Shown: positions 25,350-33,611, counted from the first letter of the stretch. The stretch: 47,125 nt of DNA from Candidatus Methanoperedens nitratireducens (GCF_000685155.1 NZ_JMIY01000007.1:189816-236940), one strand, 5' to 3'. Numbers and translations are program-made. The notes: generated by a model not told the origin, from the sequence alone.

Positions 25350-28118
25350 ATGGTTACATCAAATCTCGACAAGATTTTTAATCCAAAAAGCATCGCGATA
25401 GTTGGAGCAAGCGATGAGGAGGGCTCTGTCGGATATATATTAATGAAGAATCTCATAGAACCGGGATATAAAGGCACTGTTTACCCTGTCAACATCCGCA
25501 AATCTGAGATTCTCGGCATCAGAGCATATCCATCTGTAGATCAGCTTCCAGAAGTCGTTGATCTTGCTATAATCGCTACCCCGGCTGAAACTGTTCCTGA
25601 TATAGTAGAGGAGTGTGGAAAAGCTAAAATAACAGGGATAATCATTATTTCGGCCGGCTTTAAAGAAGTTGGACCTGCTGGCAAAGCATTAGAGGACAGG
25701 ATTCTTGAGATAAAGAAGAAGTATAATCTTGATATTATAGGACCTAACTGTCTTGGCATTATCCACCCGGATATCAATCTTAATGCAACTTTTATATATA
25801 AAATGCCAAGAACAGGCAGTATCGCGTTTATTTCTCAGAGTGGCGCATTAGGTTCAGCCATTCTGGACATAGCCACCCATGAGAACATTGGCTTTAGCCA
25901 TTTCGTTTCAGTAGGCTCTATGATCGATGTTGACTTCGGGGATCTGATAGATTATTTTGGCACCGACCCAAAAACAACCAGCACATTGATGTATATCGAA
26001 GGACTAACCAATGCCAGAAAATTCATAAGTGCTGTGAGACACTTTGCAAGAACAAAACCAGTTATTGTGGTAAAATCCGGAAGGTTTGCTGAAAGTGCAA
26101 AGGCAGCAGCTTCACATACAGGGGCACTTACAGGCGAGGACATGGTATATGATGCAGCCTTTAAACGTGCAGGTGTGGTGCGTGTTGAGGGAATTGGTGA
26201 TCTATTCAATTGCGCTGAGGCTCTGGGCAGGCAGCCGCTTCCATTAGGACCAAACCTTGCCATCATTACTAACGCAGGCGGGCCAGGGGTAATGGCTGCG
26301 GATGCAATTATAGCCAAGGGTGGAAAGCTGGCCAAACTAAGTCCAGAAACGATAGAGACACTTAATAGCGTCTTACCTCCCTACTGGAGCAGAGGAAACC
26401 CGATCGATCTGCTGGGAGATGCAACGCCTGACCGTTATCGAATCACAGTGGAGGCATGCTTTAAGGATGATAACATTGATGGCGTGGTGATAATCTACAC
26501 TCCCCAGGGCGTAGCTGATCCTGCTGAAATTGCCAGAAGTACTGTGGGAATATGCAAGACTATGGGTTTTTGTAAGACATATCTTACATCCTTCATGGGT
26601 TATGAAGATGTGGAGGAGGCAAACCGTATCTTTACTGAAAACGGCATTCCTACATATTATACGCCAGAGCAGGCGGTTGATACGTTCATGTATATGTATC
26701 AGTATAAACGTAACCTTGAGTTACTCTATGAGACACCTGGAGAACTGCCTGCGGATACTGTTCCATCCAAACGTCCTCTTACAGTGATTATAAAAGACGC
26801 CGCAAGGGAAGACCGCGAGATATTGACTGAATCTGAGACAAAGCATATTCTTGACCATTATAATATTCCTGTCGCTAAAACATTAATTGCAAAGACTGGC
26901 GATGAAGCAGCTGCTTTTGCTTCACAGATAGGCTACCCTGTGGTTCTTAAGATTCTCTCGCCCCAGATAATCCATAAAACAGATGCAGGAGGGGTAGTAC
27001 TTGATATTAAGTCTGAGCCCGAAGTTCGAGCGGCTTTTGATAATATCATAAACAGGGCCAAAGAATATAATCCAGAAGCGCAGATCCAGGGTATCACGGT
27101 TCAACCCATGATCAGAAGAAGGGGCTATGAAGTTATTCTCGGTGCAAGAACTGATCCGCTTTTCGGTCCTGTAATCCTGTTTGGAAGGGGAGGTGTTGAG
27201 GTTGAGCTCTACAGGGACGTTGCTGTCGGACTTCCGCCACTGAACCGAACGTTAGCCAGAAGAATAATGGAGGAAACAAAGATCTACCAGATTCTGAAAG
27301 GCTATCGGGATCTGCCGCAGGCGAATATTAAGCTCCTGGAAGAGATAATGGTGCGTTTTTCTCAGATACTTGTGGATTTTCCACAGCTGAAGGAGTTTGA
27401 GATTAATCCATTATTAATAGATGAGAAAGAAGCTTTTGCTCTTGATGCCAGGGGTGTGATCGATAAAGAAAGTGTGTTTGCAAGGATTGAGCCGCATGCG
27501 CATCTTGTGATCAGTCCGTATCCTGAGAAGTATAGAACCCTCTGGAGGCTTCCTGATGGACGGGTTGTTCTGCTCAGGCCCATTAAACCTGAGGATGAAC
27601 CCCTGTGGCTTGAGATGTTCTATAGCCTCTCAGAGGAGTCCATACGCTACAGGTTCTTTGGTGCCATTAAGGTGCCTATAGCACATGAGTTCAGTTCCAG
27701 GTACACCAATATTGATTATGATCGAGAGATAGCCATTGCGGCAGAACTGGAGGAGGAAGGGCGAAGGAAAATGCTGGGTGTTGTCAGGCTTTTTGTGCAG
27801 CCTGATGGGAAAAGCGGCGAGATAGTCTTTGGTGTCGCTGATCCCTGGCAGCGCCTGGGTATAGGGTTAAAACTGGTGGATTACATAATTGAGATCGGCA
27901 GAGATAAAAAACTTGATATAATATATGCGGTAATGCTGCCTGATAACTATCGGGCGATCGGGCTTCTTAAGGAGATGGGATTCACCATTGATTTTACACC
28001 TGAAGGCACCGTCAGGGCTACTTTAAATCTGAAAGAGGAGGAAGAAGGAGGTCCGGGCGAAGTACAGAAAGGCATAGCGCCGGCAGCAGAGAAGGAAGCA
28101 GAGGCTGTACAGGAGTGA
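25350..28118 (+). CDS. Fused ADP-forming acyl-CoA synthetase with C-terminal GNAT acetyltransferase
   Basis: 922 residues from the ATG at 25350 (upstream in-frame starts lack a ribosome-binding site; GGGGAGAT is close). Residues 5-100 are a CoA-binding Rossmann domain (SIAIVGASDEEGSVG), about 150-460 the succinyl-CoA synthetase-like domains, and about 492-697 an ATP-grasp domain. Residues 730-885 are a GNAT domain with the acetyl-CoA motif QRLGIGLKL. The phosphohistidine of the synthetase, His256 in SHTGALTG, is present. The protein may therefore make ATP from an acyl-CoA, or acetylate proteins as the similarly built Pat-type enzymes do. A Glu-rich tail ends it. The order, alpha-beta-GNAT in one chain, is common in archaea and bacteria. 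Confidence 0.87.
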   Translation: MVTSNLDKIFNPKSIAIVGASDEEGSVGYILMKNLIEPGYKGTVYPVNIRKSEILGIRAYPSVDQLPEVVDLAIIATPAETVPDIVEECGKAKITGIIIISAGFKEVGPAGKALEDRILEIKKKYNLDIIGPNCLGIIHPDINLNATFIYKMPRTGSIAFISQSGALGSAILDIATHENIGFSHFVSVGSMIDVDFGDLIDYFGTDPKTTSTLMYIEGLTNARKFISAVRHFARTKPVIVVKSGRFAESAKAAASHTGALTGEDMVYDAAFKRAGVVRVEGIGDLFNCAEALGRQPLPLGPNLAIITNAGGPGVMAADAIIAKGGKLAKLSPETIETLNSVLPPYWSRGNPIDLLGDATPDRYRITVEACFKDDNIDGVVIIYTPQGVADPAEIARSTVGICKTMGFCKTYLTSFMGYEDVEEANRIFTENGIPTYYTPEQAVDTFMYMYQYKRNLELLYETPGELPADTVPSKRPLTVIIKDAAREDREILTESETKHILDHYNIPVAKTLIAKTGDEAAAFASQIGYPVVLKILSPQIIHKTDAGGVVLDIKSEPEVRAAFDNIINRAKEYNPEAQIQGITVQPMIRRRGYEVILGARTDPLFGPVILFGRGGVEVELYRDVAVGLPPLNRTLARRIMEETKIYQILKGYRDLPQANIKLLEEIMVRFSQILVDFPQLKEFEINPLLIDEKEAFALDARGVIDKESVFARIEPHAHLVISPYPEKYRTLWRLPDGRVVLLRPIKPEDEPLWLEMFYSLSEESIRYRFFGAIKVPIAHEFSSRYTNIDYDREIAIAAELEEEGRRKMLGVVRLFVQPDGKSGEIVFGVADPWQRLGIGLKLVDYIIEIGRDKKLDIIYAVMLPDNYRAIGLLKEMGFTIDFTPEGTVRATLNLKEEEEGGPGEVQKGIAPAAEKEAEAVQE

Positions 28119-28138
28119 TCAGCCTGCTGGTAAATTTA

Positions 28139-28224
28139 CGCCGAGGAAGGGATTTGAACCCTTGCTTACCTTTCGGTAAAACAGGTCTCGAGCCTGCCGC
28201 GTTAGTCCGCTCTGCCACCTCGGC
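28139..28224 (-). tRNA. tRNA-Ser(CGA)
   Basis: An 86-nt cloverleaf on the minus strand. The acceptor stem GCCGAGG pairs with CCTCGGC, and the discriminator is G. The anticodon loop CTCGAGA places CGA at positions 34-36 (28090-region complement 28090 is not involved; bases 28188-28190 here), decoding UCG. A long variable arm (TTACC-GAAA-GGTAA) is typical of serine tRNAs. The T arm has GGTTCAAATCC. No CCA is encoded and no intron is seen. Confidence 0.93.
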
Positions 28225-28306
28225 ACGGGTGTGGTTTTAATATAGTTCGTTAGCTATTAACCTCTGGAAATCATATAATATGATGCACTATATTATATAA
28301 GTATTT

Positions 28307-28975
28307 ATGAGGCTTGATTCTTATCTTGTAGAGATGGGTGATTTCAGTTCACGCGGGCGCGCAAAACGGGCTATTATTGAAGGTCACGTGAGAGTAAATG
28401 ATAGGATTATCACCAGGCCCTCGTATGATGTTGCCTATGCTGACAGGGTTGAGATAACGGGAGACCTGGATAAACCTGCAGGGTACTGGAAACTTAAGGA
28501 GATCCAGGAGAAGACCAATCTTATCAGGGAGGGCGATCGTGTACTGGATATAGGTTCAAGCGCAGGAGGTTTTCTACTATTCGCCTCTGAAATCGCCTCC
28601 CATGTCCACGGTATCGAGTTCAGCCGTGAGTTTCGCTCAGAACTCAAGAAACTTGCACATGAGCGCCCCAATATAACAATAGAATTCGGGGATGTGTTTA
28701 CAATGCCTGTTGATAGGGAGAAATTTGATGTTCTGCTTATGGATATCACTGCAAGTCCTTTATCTTCTATAAAGGCACTTGAGAACGTACTTCCTGCACT
28801 AAAAAGCAAAGGTCTACTGCTTCAGGTGCTGAAATTACCGAAAGAGAGAGAAAGAGAGCCTGTTCTCATGAGACTGTCATCACTGGGACTGGAGATTATT
28901 CAAATACTGGAACCCGAGAAAGAGGAAATATATATTATAGCAAAGAAATCTACAAAGTATTTTGAAAAATTGTAA
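28307..28975 (+). CDS. TlyA-like S4-domain rRNA methyltransferase
   Basis: 222 residues. The S4 RNA-binding domain covers residues 1-60 (RLDSYLVEMGDFSSRGRAKRAI, EGHVRVNDR). A Rossmann methyltransferase domain starts near 70, with the SAM motif VLDIGSSAGGF. TlyA/FtsJ-like proteins 2'-O-methylate ribosomal RNA; the target here is unproved. It starts 82 bp from the divergent tRNA-Ser gene. A hairpin and a T-run terminate it at 29010-29038. Confidence 0.85.
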   Translation: MRLDSYLVEMGDFSSRGRAKRAIIEGHVRVNDRIITRPSYDVAYADRVEITGDLDKPAGYWKLKEIQEKTNLIREGDRVLDIGSSAGGFLLFASEIASHVHGIEFSREFRSELKKLAHERPNITIEFGDVFTMPVDREKFDVLLMDITASPLSSIKALENVLPALKSKGLLLQVLKLPKEREREPVLMRLSSLGLEIIQILEPEKEEIYIIAKKSTKYFEKL

Positions 28976-29009
28976 TCTCCATAATATCCAACTTTCTTAA
29001 ACTTAACCT

Positions 29010-29038
29010 GTTTGAAGAGATTTTCAAACTTTTTCTTT
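29010..29038 (+). terminator. Intrinsic-type terminator after the TlyA-like gene
   Basis: GTTTGAA (29010-29016) and TTCAAAC (29023-29029) form a 7-bp stem with a 6-nt loop, followed by TTTTTCTTT, 34 bp after the stop codon. Confidence 0.55.
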
Positions 29039-29054
29039 CCTAAAGCCATATAAT

Positions 29055-29234
29055 TCATTGAATAAAATGCATGGTTAAAACCGATCGGCGTTTTTTGATG
29101 CTCAAAATGTTGAATACTACTTTTTCGGGATTCGGATACTCAAGAAAAAAGTAAAATGCTTGATCTTTGTGAATCCTTGCTTGAATAAACTTGGGTTTTG
29201 CTTTGAAAAATGAATCGGCAAAACCATTATCAAT
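29055..29234 (-). pseudogene. Decayed coding fragment after the TauE gene
   Basis: In a frame different from the preceding gene, the minus strand reads as an uninterrupted protein-like stretch of about 60 codons without its own start. It contains VIDNGFADSFFKAKPKF, HKDQAFYFFLEYPNPEKVVF and a stop at 29055. Amino-acid composition looks coding. I do not recognise the family. It is probably the tail of a truncated gene. Confidence 0.35.
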
Positions 29235-29236
29235 AA

Positions 29237-29968
29237 CTATAGCAAAAATAGTATCCCATCATAAATAAATCTCAAACTTATAAGTGCAATTGCACCGAGC
29301 ACAAGTCGTCTGAATGCACTTTGTGGAATCTTATAAACAATTTTTTTACCGGTATAAGAACCGGCAATGGCAATTATAAAAAGGAATGGAAGATAAACAT
29401 AAAATCGTGGCTCAAGGAATCCGCTTCCAAAATATATAGGAATTCTAGTCATATCTACTGCCAGCGCAATAGCTGCAGCCGTTGCAATGTAAACGGTTTT
29501 CTTCAAGTTAAAAGCTGAAAGGAAAGCGCCTCTTAAAGCTCCGCCAGTGCCAATTAAACCTGCCAGGAATCCAGATAAACCTCCTCCAATAACCGCATTT
29601 TTATTTGAAGGTTTGAATTTAAAATCTGGTTTCACAATCGATGTAATTGAGAAGACAAGTAAAAAGACACCCAAAACTAATTTTAACACATCCTGTGGAG
29701 TATAGTTCACTAACAGAGCGCCAATCACAGTTAAGATTATGCTGGGTATACCAAAAATCAAAATTAACTTTTTGTCCAGCCCATGCCTGAAAAACGTTAT
29801 TCTGCCAAGATTACCAAATATGTGGAAAAAGGCAACAAGGGTCAATGCTGTTTTGAAGTCCACAAAAAATAAAGCAAGAGGTAAAAATATAGTTGAAGAA
29901 CCAAATCCCACAATAGTTCCAATCACTTCTGCTATGAAAGCTGAAATGAAGAACAATAATTCTGCCAT
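29237..29968 (-). CDS. TauE/SafE family membrane exporter
   Basis: 243 residues, about eight membrane helices, no cytoplasmic domain of note. The family repeats are visible: GFGSSTIFLPLALFFVDFKTAL in the first half and GGGLSGFLAGLIGTGGALRGAF in the second. TauE/SafE proteins move sulfite, sulfonates or other anions out of the cell. The C-terminal LVLGAIALISLRFIYDG is typical. It lies just 3' of attC-like site A, at the end of the cassette array, and could be the last cassette or the flanking chromosome. Confidence 0.85.
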   Translation of the reverse strand: MAELLFFISAFIAEVIGTIVGFGSSTIFLPLALFFVDFKTALTLVAFFHIFGNLGRITFFRHGLDKKLILIFGIPSIILTVIGALLVNYTPQDVLKLVLGVFLLVFSITSIVKPDFKFKPSNKNAVIGGGLSGFLAGLIGTGGALRGAFLSAFNLKKTVYIATAAAIALAVDMTRIPIYFGSGFLEPRFYVYLPFLFIIAIAGSYTGKKIVYKIPQSAFRRLVLGAIALISLRFIYDGILFLL

Positions 29969-30031
29969 GCAGGATATATTTCAAATGTTCTATAAAAGCA
30001 TTTTGATTTATAGCAAGACAGAAGTGATTTC

Positions 30032-30086
30032 ACTTAACGTATGTCATATCTGAAGTCCCGGGGGAGCCAGATACGCTCTGTTAGGC
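30032..30086 (-). other. attC-like site A
   Basis: Minus strand: R'' box GCCTAAC (30086-30080) and R' core GTTAAGT (30038-30032). Both match the integron consensus RYYYAAC/GTTRRRY exactly. The TATCTG and CAGATA arms between them pair, giving a two-part stem with unpaired bases. The site is 55 nt. The core is followed by GAAATC, as in sites C and D. Confidence 0.6.
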
Positions 30087-30117
30087 GATGGATTTTGCCC
30101 ATTCATTTTGCTGATGT

Positions 30118-30315
30118 TCATCTCGTTAATTTTTCAATCAATTTTCTTCCTCTGCTTATCATGGCAGGACTGCCTGATTTCATCAGCTCTTTAAGTTTCT
30201 TGATTGAGAAAAATCTTTCGCCTAACGGCTGGCGTGTATGCGATGTTCCGCCGAAGGCGGAAATTTGGGTGAGCGATCGAAGGGAACGAACCGCAGTTAC
30301 CACAGCAATCACCAT
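30118..30315 (-). other. Small cassette-sized interval between attC-like sites A and B
   Basis: Only 133 bp separate sites A and B. The minus strand carries a short reading frame ending near 30118, with a helical tail (KKLKELMKSGSPAMISRGRKL). Its N-terminal part runs through site B, so a start inside the cassette would be needed. I cannot tell whether a peptide is made. It may be the remnant of a truncated cassette gene. Confidence 0.3.
30220..30302 (-). other. attC-like site B
   Basis: Minus strand: R' core GTTAGGC at 30226-30220 matches GTTRRRY. The outer R'' box is degenerate (TGGTAAC), though TAAC still pairs with GTTA. A perfect 7-bp hairpin, TTCCGCC-GAA-GGCGGAA, fills the centre. The site begins 28 bp after the stop of the 478-residue protein gene, where a cassette attC should be. 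Confidence 0.55.
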
Positions 30316-30329
30316 AATGCCAGTTTCTT

Positions 30330-31766
30330 TTATAGTTCTCTTAACTCCTCCAGAAGTGCAGGACGTTTCTTAAATTCTACTTTTAAATTGGAAAAACGCT
30401 GTTCCCATCTCGATTCTTCATTTAATATATCGATATAAATGTGTTTTACCATCCCCAGATATCTTGCTGCGGTACGATATGTTCCTCTGTTACCATTCTG
30501 GATGTTACTATATGCTTTTTGCCAGTAATATTCAATGATATCTTCTGGGAACTCTTCTTTTAACCGTTTTGCGAACTCATCAAAGTTGTATTCTTTTTCA
30601 AACACAAATCCGATGCCAGGTCGTTTTTTGGGTGGATTTAATAATATGTTTACCACTTCTTTTTTCATGTTTTTATCAAGACATATTCGTATATAGTCTT
30701 CCAGGTCTTTCCCTCGAACTTCCTGGATAATTTTCGGCTCGATATCTTTCCAATCTGCCTCAACCATGAACTGTTTCATTTTATTGTAGTGCGCATATGA
30801 TCTCACTTCGGGTATATATCCGGCTGCTTTCACATACTCGAATGCTTTTAGAAGTACTCTTTTTGCGTTTTCATAATCGTTCTCTGCTTTATAATATTCA
30901 AATAATCTATCCAGCATCTCTTTTTCGTCGCTTTTTTTCTTGATCGCGTACTGTACGACACGCTCCAGATTAGCGAGATCTCTGCTTTTTGCATAATGAT
31001 CAGACAAAAATTCAAACAATTCCGTCAGTCGCCCATCTCCTTTTAATAATCCCTCTTCTGCTATTTCCACGGCTTTCTTTCGCTCGCCTTTCTGGATATA
31101 AAATTCTGCCAGATCCCAGTAATCCATACCATAGTGGAGATCCTCTTTCCGCATTTTCAAATATGCATCATTATCCTTTAGATGTTTTTTCTGGATATCC
31201 ATGATCAGGTCTCTTCTCCACTCCGTTGGTCTTTCGTCAAGTTTTTTCACAAGATATTGCCATTCTTCTTTTGTCTTACAGAGTGTGAAGCATATATCCA
31301 TCATCTTATCCTCAAATCCGGAGTTCCCAATATTATACTCCTCAAAGAGTTCATCCATAAATTCAAATTTCGCCTCTGTTGAGATCTCACCTTTTTTAGC
31401 CAGTTCCTCGATATCATCAAGATAACTATAGCATTCACTTTCTTCGTCTTCCGGTCCACCACCATATTTGTTGAATTGTGAAATAATGGATTTAGCATCA
31501 TACCAATGTTCCCATAATAGTTCCTCGTTCAAAGCTCTTCTTTCTTGTTTTCTGTTAATATCTTCCATATCTTCTGACTTGTCCATAAACCATTTCAGAA
31601 TCGATTTCCGAACTTCCGGGTTTTTATTCAACAAAGTCTGCACTAAATCATACATGTCTTTGTTACTGAGAGTTCTCAGCTTTTCATCTAAAGAAAAATC
31701 CTGAATTTGTATCTCCTTTTCTTTTCGATATTCTTTATGCGATGGCACAGTATAACTCCTTCTCAT
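30330..31766 (-). CDS. Helical-repeat protein resembling the C-terminal part of SWIM zinc-finger proteins
   Basis: 478 residues, almost all alpha-helical. Residues 20-65 (LDEKLRTLSNKDMYDLVQTLL, NPEVRKSILKWF) match the segment that follows the zinc finger in SWIM-family proteins. TPR-like helices occupy about 210-330, and the last 60 residues (YRTAARYLGMVKHIYIDIL, RPALLEELREL) match the family's end. The SWIM zinc finger itself is absent, with no CxCx..CxH motif upstream in the same gene. The start overlaps a stop codon of an upstream frame (ATGA). It belongs to the cassette between sites B and C. Function is unknown; related proteins bind DNA. Confidence 0.6.
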   Translation of the reverse strand: MRRSYTVPSHKEYRKEKEIQIQDFSLDEKLRTLSNKDMYDLVQTLLNKNPEVRKSILKWFMDKSEDMEDINRKQERRALNEELLWEHWYDAKSIISQFNKYGGGPEDEESECYSYLDDIEELAKKGEISTEAKFEFMDELFEEYNIGNSGFEDKMMDICFTLCKTKEEWQYLVKKLDERPTEWRRDLIMDIQKKHLKDNDAYLKMRKEDLHYGMDYWDLAEFYIQKGERKKAVEIAEEGLLKGDGRLTELFEFLSDHYAKSRDLANLERVVQYAIKKKSDEKEMLDRLFEYYKAENDYENAKRVLLKAFEYVKAAGYIPEVRSYAHYNKMKQFMVEADWKDIEPKIIQEVRGKDLEDYIRICLDKNMKKEVVNILLNPPKKRPGIGFVFEKEYNFDEFAKRLKEEFPEDIIEYYWQKAYSNIQNGNRGTYRTAARYLGMVKHIYIDILNEESRWEQRFSNLKVEFKKRPALLEELREL

Positions 31767-31844
31767 TTATCCCGCAAAGAAAATTCAACGACACGTTGTA
31801 TTCCTTTCTTTCCGACACCGAGTGTGATGGGATTAATGTTCTAT

Positions 31845-32027
31845 TCAATCAATCCCTCCATCAAGCTCTGATGGATCAATCTCATAACTAACATAAAGTC
31901 CAGGTTTTATTTTGCCTTTTTTGGGAAGTTCAGGCAGTTTACTCAGTAATTCTTTTGTTCCACTTTCTTCTAATGCCCAATCCTGTAAATCTATAGCCTG
32001 ACCTCTACTAATTCGCCATCGAGACAT
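31845..32027 (-). CDS. Small hypothetical cassette protein
   Basis: 60 residues, starting MSRWRISRGQAIDLQDWALEESG. It is rich in charged residues and Pro/Lys in the middle and has no known motif. It lies between attC-like site C and the SWIM-like gene on the same strand, so it is the first gene of that cassette. I do not recognise it. A small antitoxin or an immunity-type partner is possible but unsupported. Confidence 0.45.
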   Translation of the reverse strand: MSRWRISRGQAIDLQDWALEESGTKELLSKLPELPKKGKIKPGLYVSYEIDPSELDGGID

Positions 32028-32078
32028 GGTTATTTACTTCTTTGTTTATTATCCTTAAATCTTTGCCCACACGATTTC

Positions 32079-32162
32079 ACTTAACATACGCTCATATCTG
32101 AAGTCCCGACCAAGTATTTGAGTCGGAGCGCAACGCCGCAGCAAGATATGAGCATGTTATCC
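32079..32162 (-). other. attC-like site C (best stem)
   Basis: Minus strand: R' core GTTAAGT at 32085-32079 matches GTTRRRY. The outer arm TAACATGCTCATATCT pairs with AGATATGAGC-GT-ATGTTA, a 16-bp stem with a two-base bulge on one side only. Such one-sided bulges are what integrases use to choose the attC strand. A further CCGAC/GTCGG hairpin lies inside. The R'' box is degenerate (GGATAAC). The site starts 52 bp after the stop of the nuclease-EVE gene. Confidence 0.65.
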
Positions 32163-32213
32163 GACCCGAAGGGCAAGATTGTAAAGCAAGCGCAGGGGCG
32201 TGAGTAAGGTCGA

Positions 32214-33209
32214 TCAAATCCTCTTTGTTAATTCATTCCAAATTTTATTCCCAGATTCTCTATCTACAGAAAAACATGTCATCATAAATCTATAATCAAT
32301 ACTTGTAATAGTTTTAATTTCAGTTGCAGTAAGTGGCTTTTTGATCTCGGAAAAAGACTTTAATTCCACATAATATTCTTCATCTATATCTTTAGGTTTA
32401 CCAGGGTAGTGGGATTTCTTAAGATCACTTTTCACTGTTCCCCTGGCAACTATACCGATACCAGATTGATAAAGAAAAACATAGTCTCCCCTTTGCAATC
32501 TTTTTACGTGATTCTTCCAGGGATGATAATAAGCTGCAGCTTTTTTATTTTCCAACATATCCTTATGGCATAAAGGGTTGTTACTATAGTTTGTATTTAC
32601 AATATAATAGCCCTCTTCAATATCTTCAAATGGATCGTCTACTGTTTTATAAGTGTTAAATTCCAAATAGATCTCACCAGATGTTGTTTGATAAATTCGA
32701 TAAATCCATCCTTTGATTTCTAATCCTTGTTTCTTCCAGTATAATATAGCTTCTCTCGTCTTGATATCAATTCCATTTGTCAAAACGATGTAATGTTGCT
32801 TCTTATTAAAATCACCCTCACAAATATTCGCGTCCGGAAATCTTTTTCTATGTGCCTCAATTAGGGTTTCCCTCGAGAAATTGGAAAATAAATTATTCAA
32901 TTGTTCATAATCATACTGGCCAAAAATCTGTCCATATCGCAATACTTGTAGCACATTAGAACTTTGAGTCTCCCATGCTTTTAGCTCAAAAATATAAAGA
33001 GATCCCTTCTCATCTATAGCCATTAAATCAGGTTCCTCTTGCCACCTTCTTGATTGCATTATTACTAATAGTTCCTCTTCTCTAATGACTCTATCAAGGT
33101 TTTCAAATAATAATTTTTGCAATTTTCTTTCATCCCAATTTAGATCCTTTAGATACACTCTTTTAACAATGTCTATGCACTCGTTTTTTGTATCCAACTT
33201 AAATAGCAT
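32214..33209 (-). CDS. PD-(D/E)XK nuclease fused to an EVE/PUA-like domain
   Basis: 331 residues. The N-terminal domain has the nuclease core EPD (Asp61) ... IFELKAW (Glu75-Leu-Lys77), like NucS/DUF91-type enzymes. From residue 201, YYIVNTNYSN through YHPW and RGDYVFLYQSG to GIVARG gives an EVE/PUA-like beta-barrel, a domain known to read modified bases. Such a pairing suggests a modification-dependent (type IV-like) restriction enzyme; this is inference. The gene lies alone between attC-like sites D and C, as a single cassette. It starts 40 bp from site D and has no obvious promoter of its own. Confidence 0.75.
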   Translation of the reverse strand: MLFKLDTKNECIDIVKRVYLKDLNWDERKLQKLLFENLDRVIREEELLVIMQSRRWQEEPDLMAIDEKGSLYIFELKAWETQSSNVLQVLRYGQIFGQYDYEQLNNLFSNFSRETLIEAHRKRFPDANICEGDFNKKQHYIVLTNGIDIKTREAILYWKKQGLEIKGWIYRIYQTTSGEIYLEFNTYKTVDDPFEDIEEGYYIVNTNYSNNPLCHKDMLENKKAAAYYHPWKNHVKRLQRGDYVFLYQSGIGIVARGTVKSDLKKSHYPGKPKDIDEEYYVELKSFSEIKKPLTATEIKTITSIDYRFMMTCFSVDRESGNKIWNELTKRI

Positions 33210-33248
33210 TTTTCACCTCGAATTAATTTTGATCTTACTCACGATTTC

Positions 33249-33312
33249 GCTTAACGACTGAGCGTATCTGGAGTTCCGAGCGAAGCGAGGAATTTGGGCG
33301 GTGTGACTAAGC
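33249..33312 (-). other. attC-like site D
   Basis: Minus strand: R' core GTTAAGC at 33255-33249 matches GTTRRRY and is followed by GAAATCG as in site C. GCTTA at the outer end pairs with TAAGC, but the R'' box is otherwise degenerate (GCTTAGT). The centre contains the CTCGCTTCGCTCG type of repeat common in integron attC loops. The site lies about 50 bp from the recombinase relic. Confidence 0.5.
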
Positions 33313-33361
33313 TCTGAAATATCTGGCATTAATGTCATCTATACCACCATTTGCCTGAACT

Positions 33362-33536
33362 TCATTCATTTTTTACCTCTGGATTTAATAAAAAGTCCAG
33401 TGAACTTTTTATCTCACCTAAATCTCTATATGAATATATATATTTCTGTGGTCTTACTGCTTTTATGCCCCAACAGTTCTTGAATATATCGAAAGGCTGT
33501 ACCATTTTCTATATTATCAGAATATCTACATCTGAG
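33362..33536 (-). pseudogene. Relic of a tyrosine recombinase C-terminus
   Basis: Minus strand, two frames. The first reads ENGTAFRYIQELLGHKSSK and TTEIY, which holds the conserved His of GHKS and the catalytic Tyr of EIY. After one frameshift it continues RDLGEIKSSLDFLLNPE and stops at 33362. The preceding LRCRYSDN looks like a damaged LRHSYATH box, which held the second conserved Arg. Nothing recognisable remains upstream. Such ends are typical of Xer/IntI-like integrases, so this may be the array's own integrase. It reads in the same direction as the cassettes. Confidence 0.75.
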
Positions 33537-33611
33537 GCATAAAATAAAAACTATTACATCATCATGGCCAGAATAATCTAAATTGTTGCACAATATCAAG
33601 AGGTTTAAAAC

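Noticed and set aside
28018-28218. Open frame across the tRNA-Ser gene on the minus strand
   Set aside because: It is an artefact of the tRNA sequence and of the reverse strand of the synthetase gene.
29001-29079. A possible fifth attC-like site after the TauE gene (core GTTAAGT on the minus strand)
   Set aside because: The opposite box is GTTAAAA, which fails the consensus, the flank differs from the other sites, and the central hairpin is better explained as the TlyA terminator.
31766-31840. Protein-like tail ITLGVGKKGIQRVVEFSLRDK just before the SWIM-like gene, resembling a malate dehydrogenase end
   Set aside because: Only about 25 codons, with a stop directly before it and no upstream continuation. 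The resemblance may be chance.
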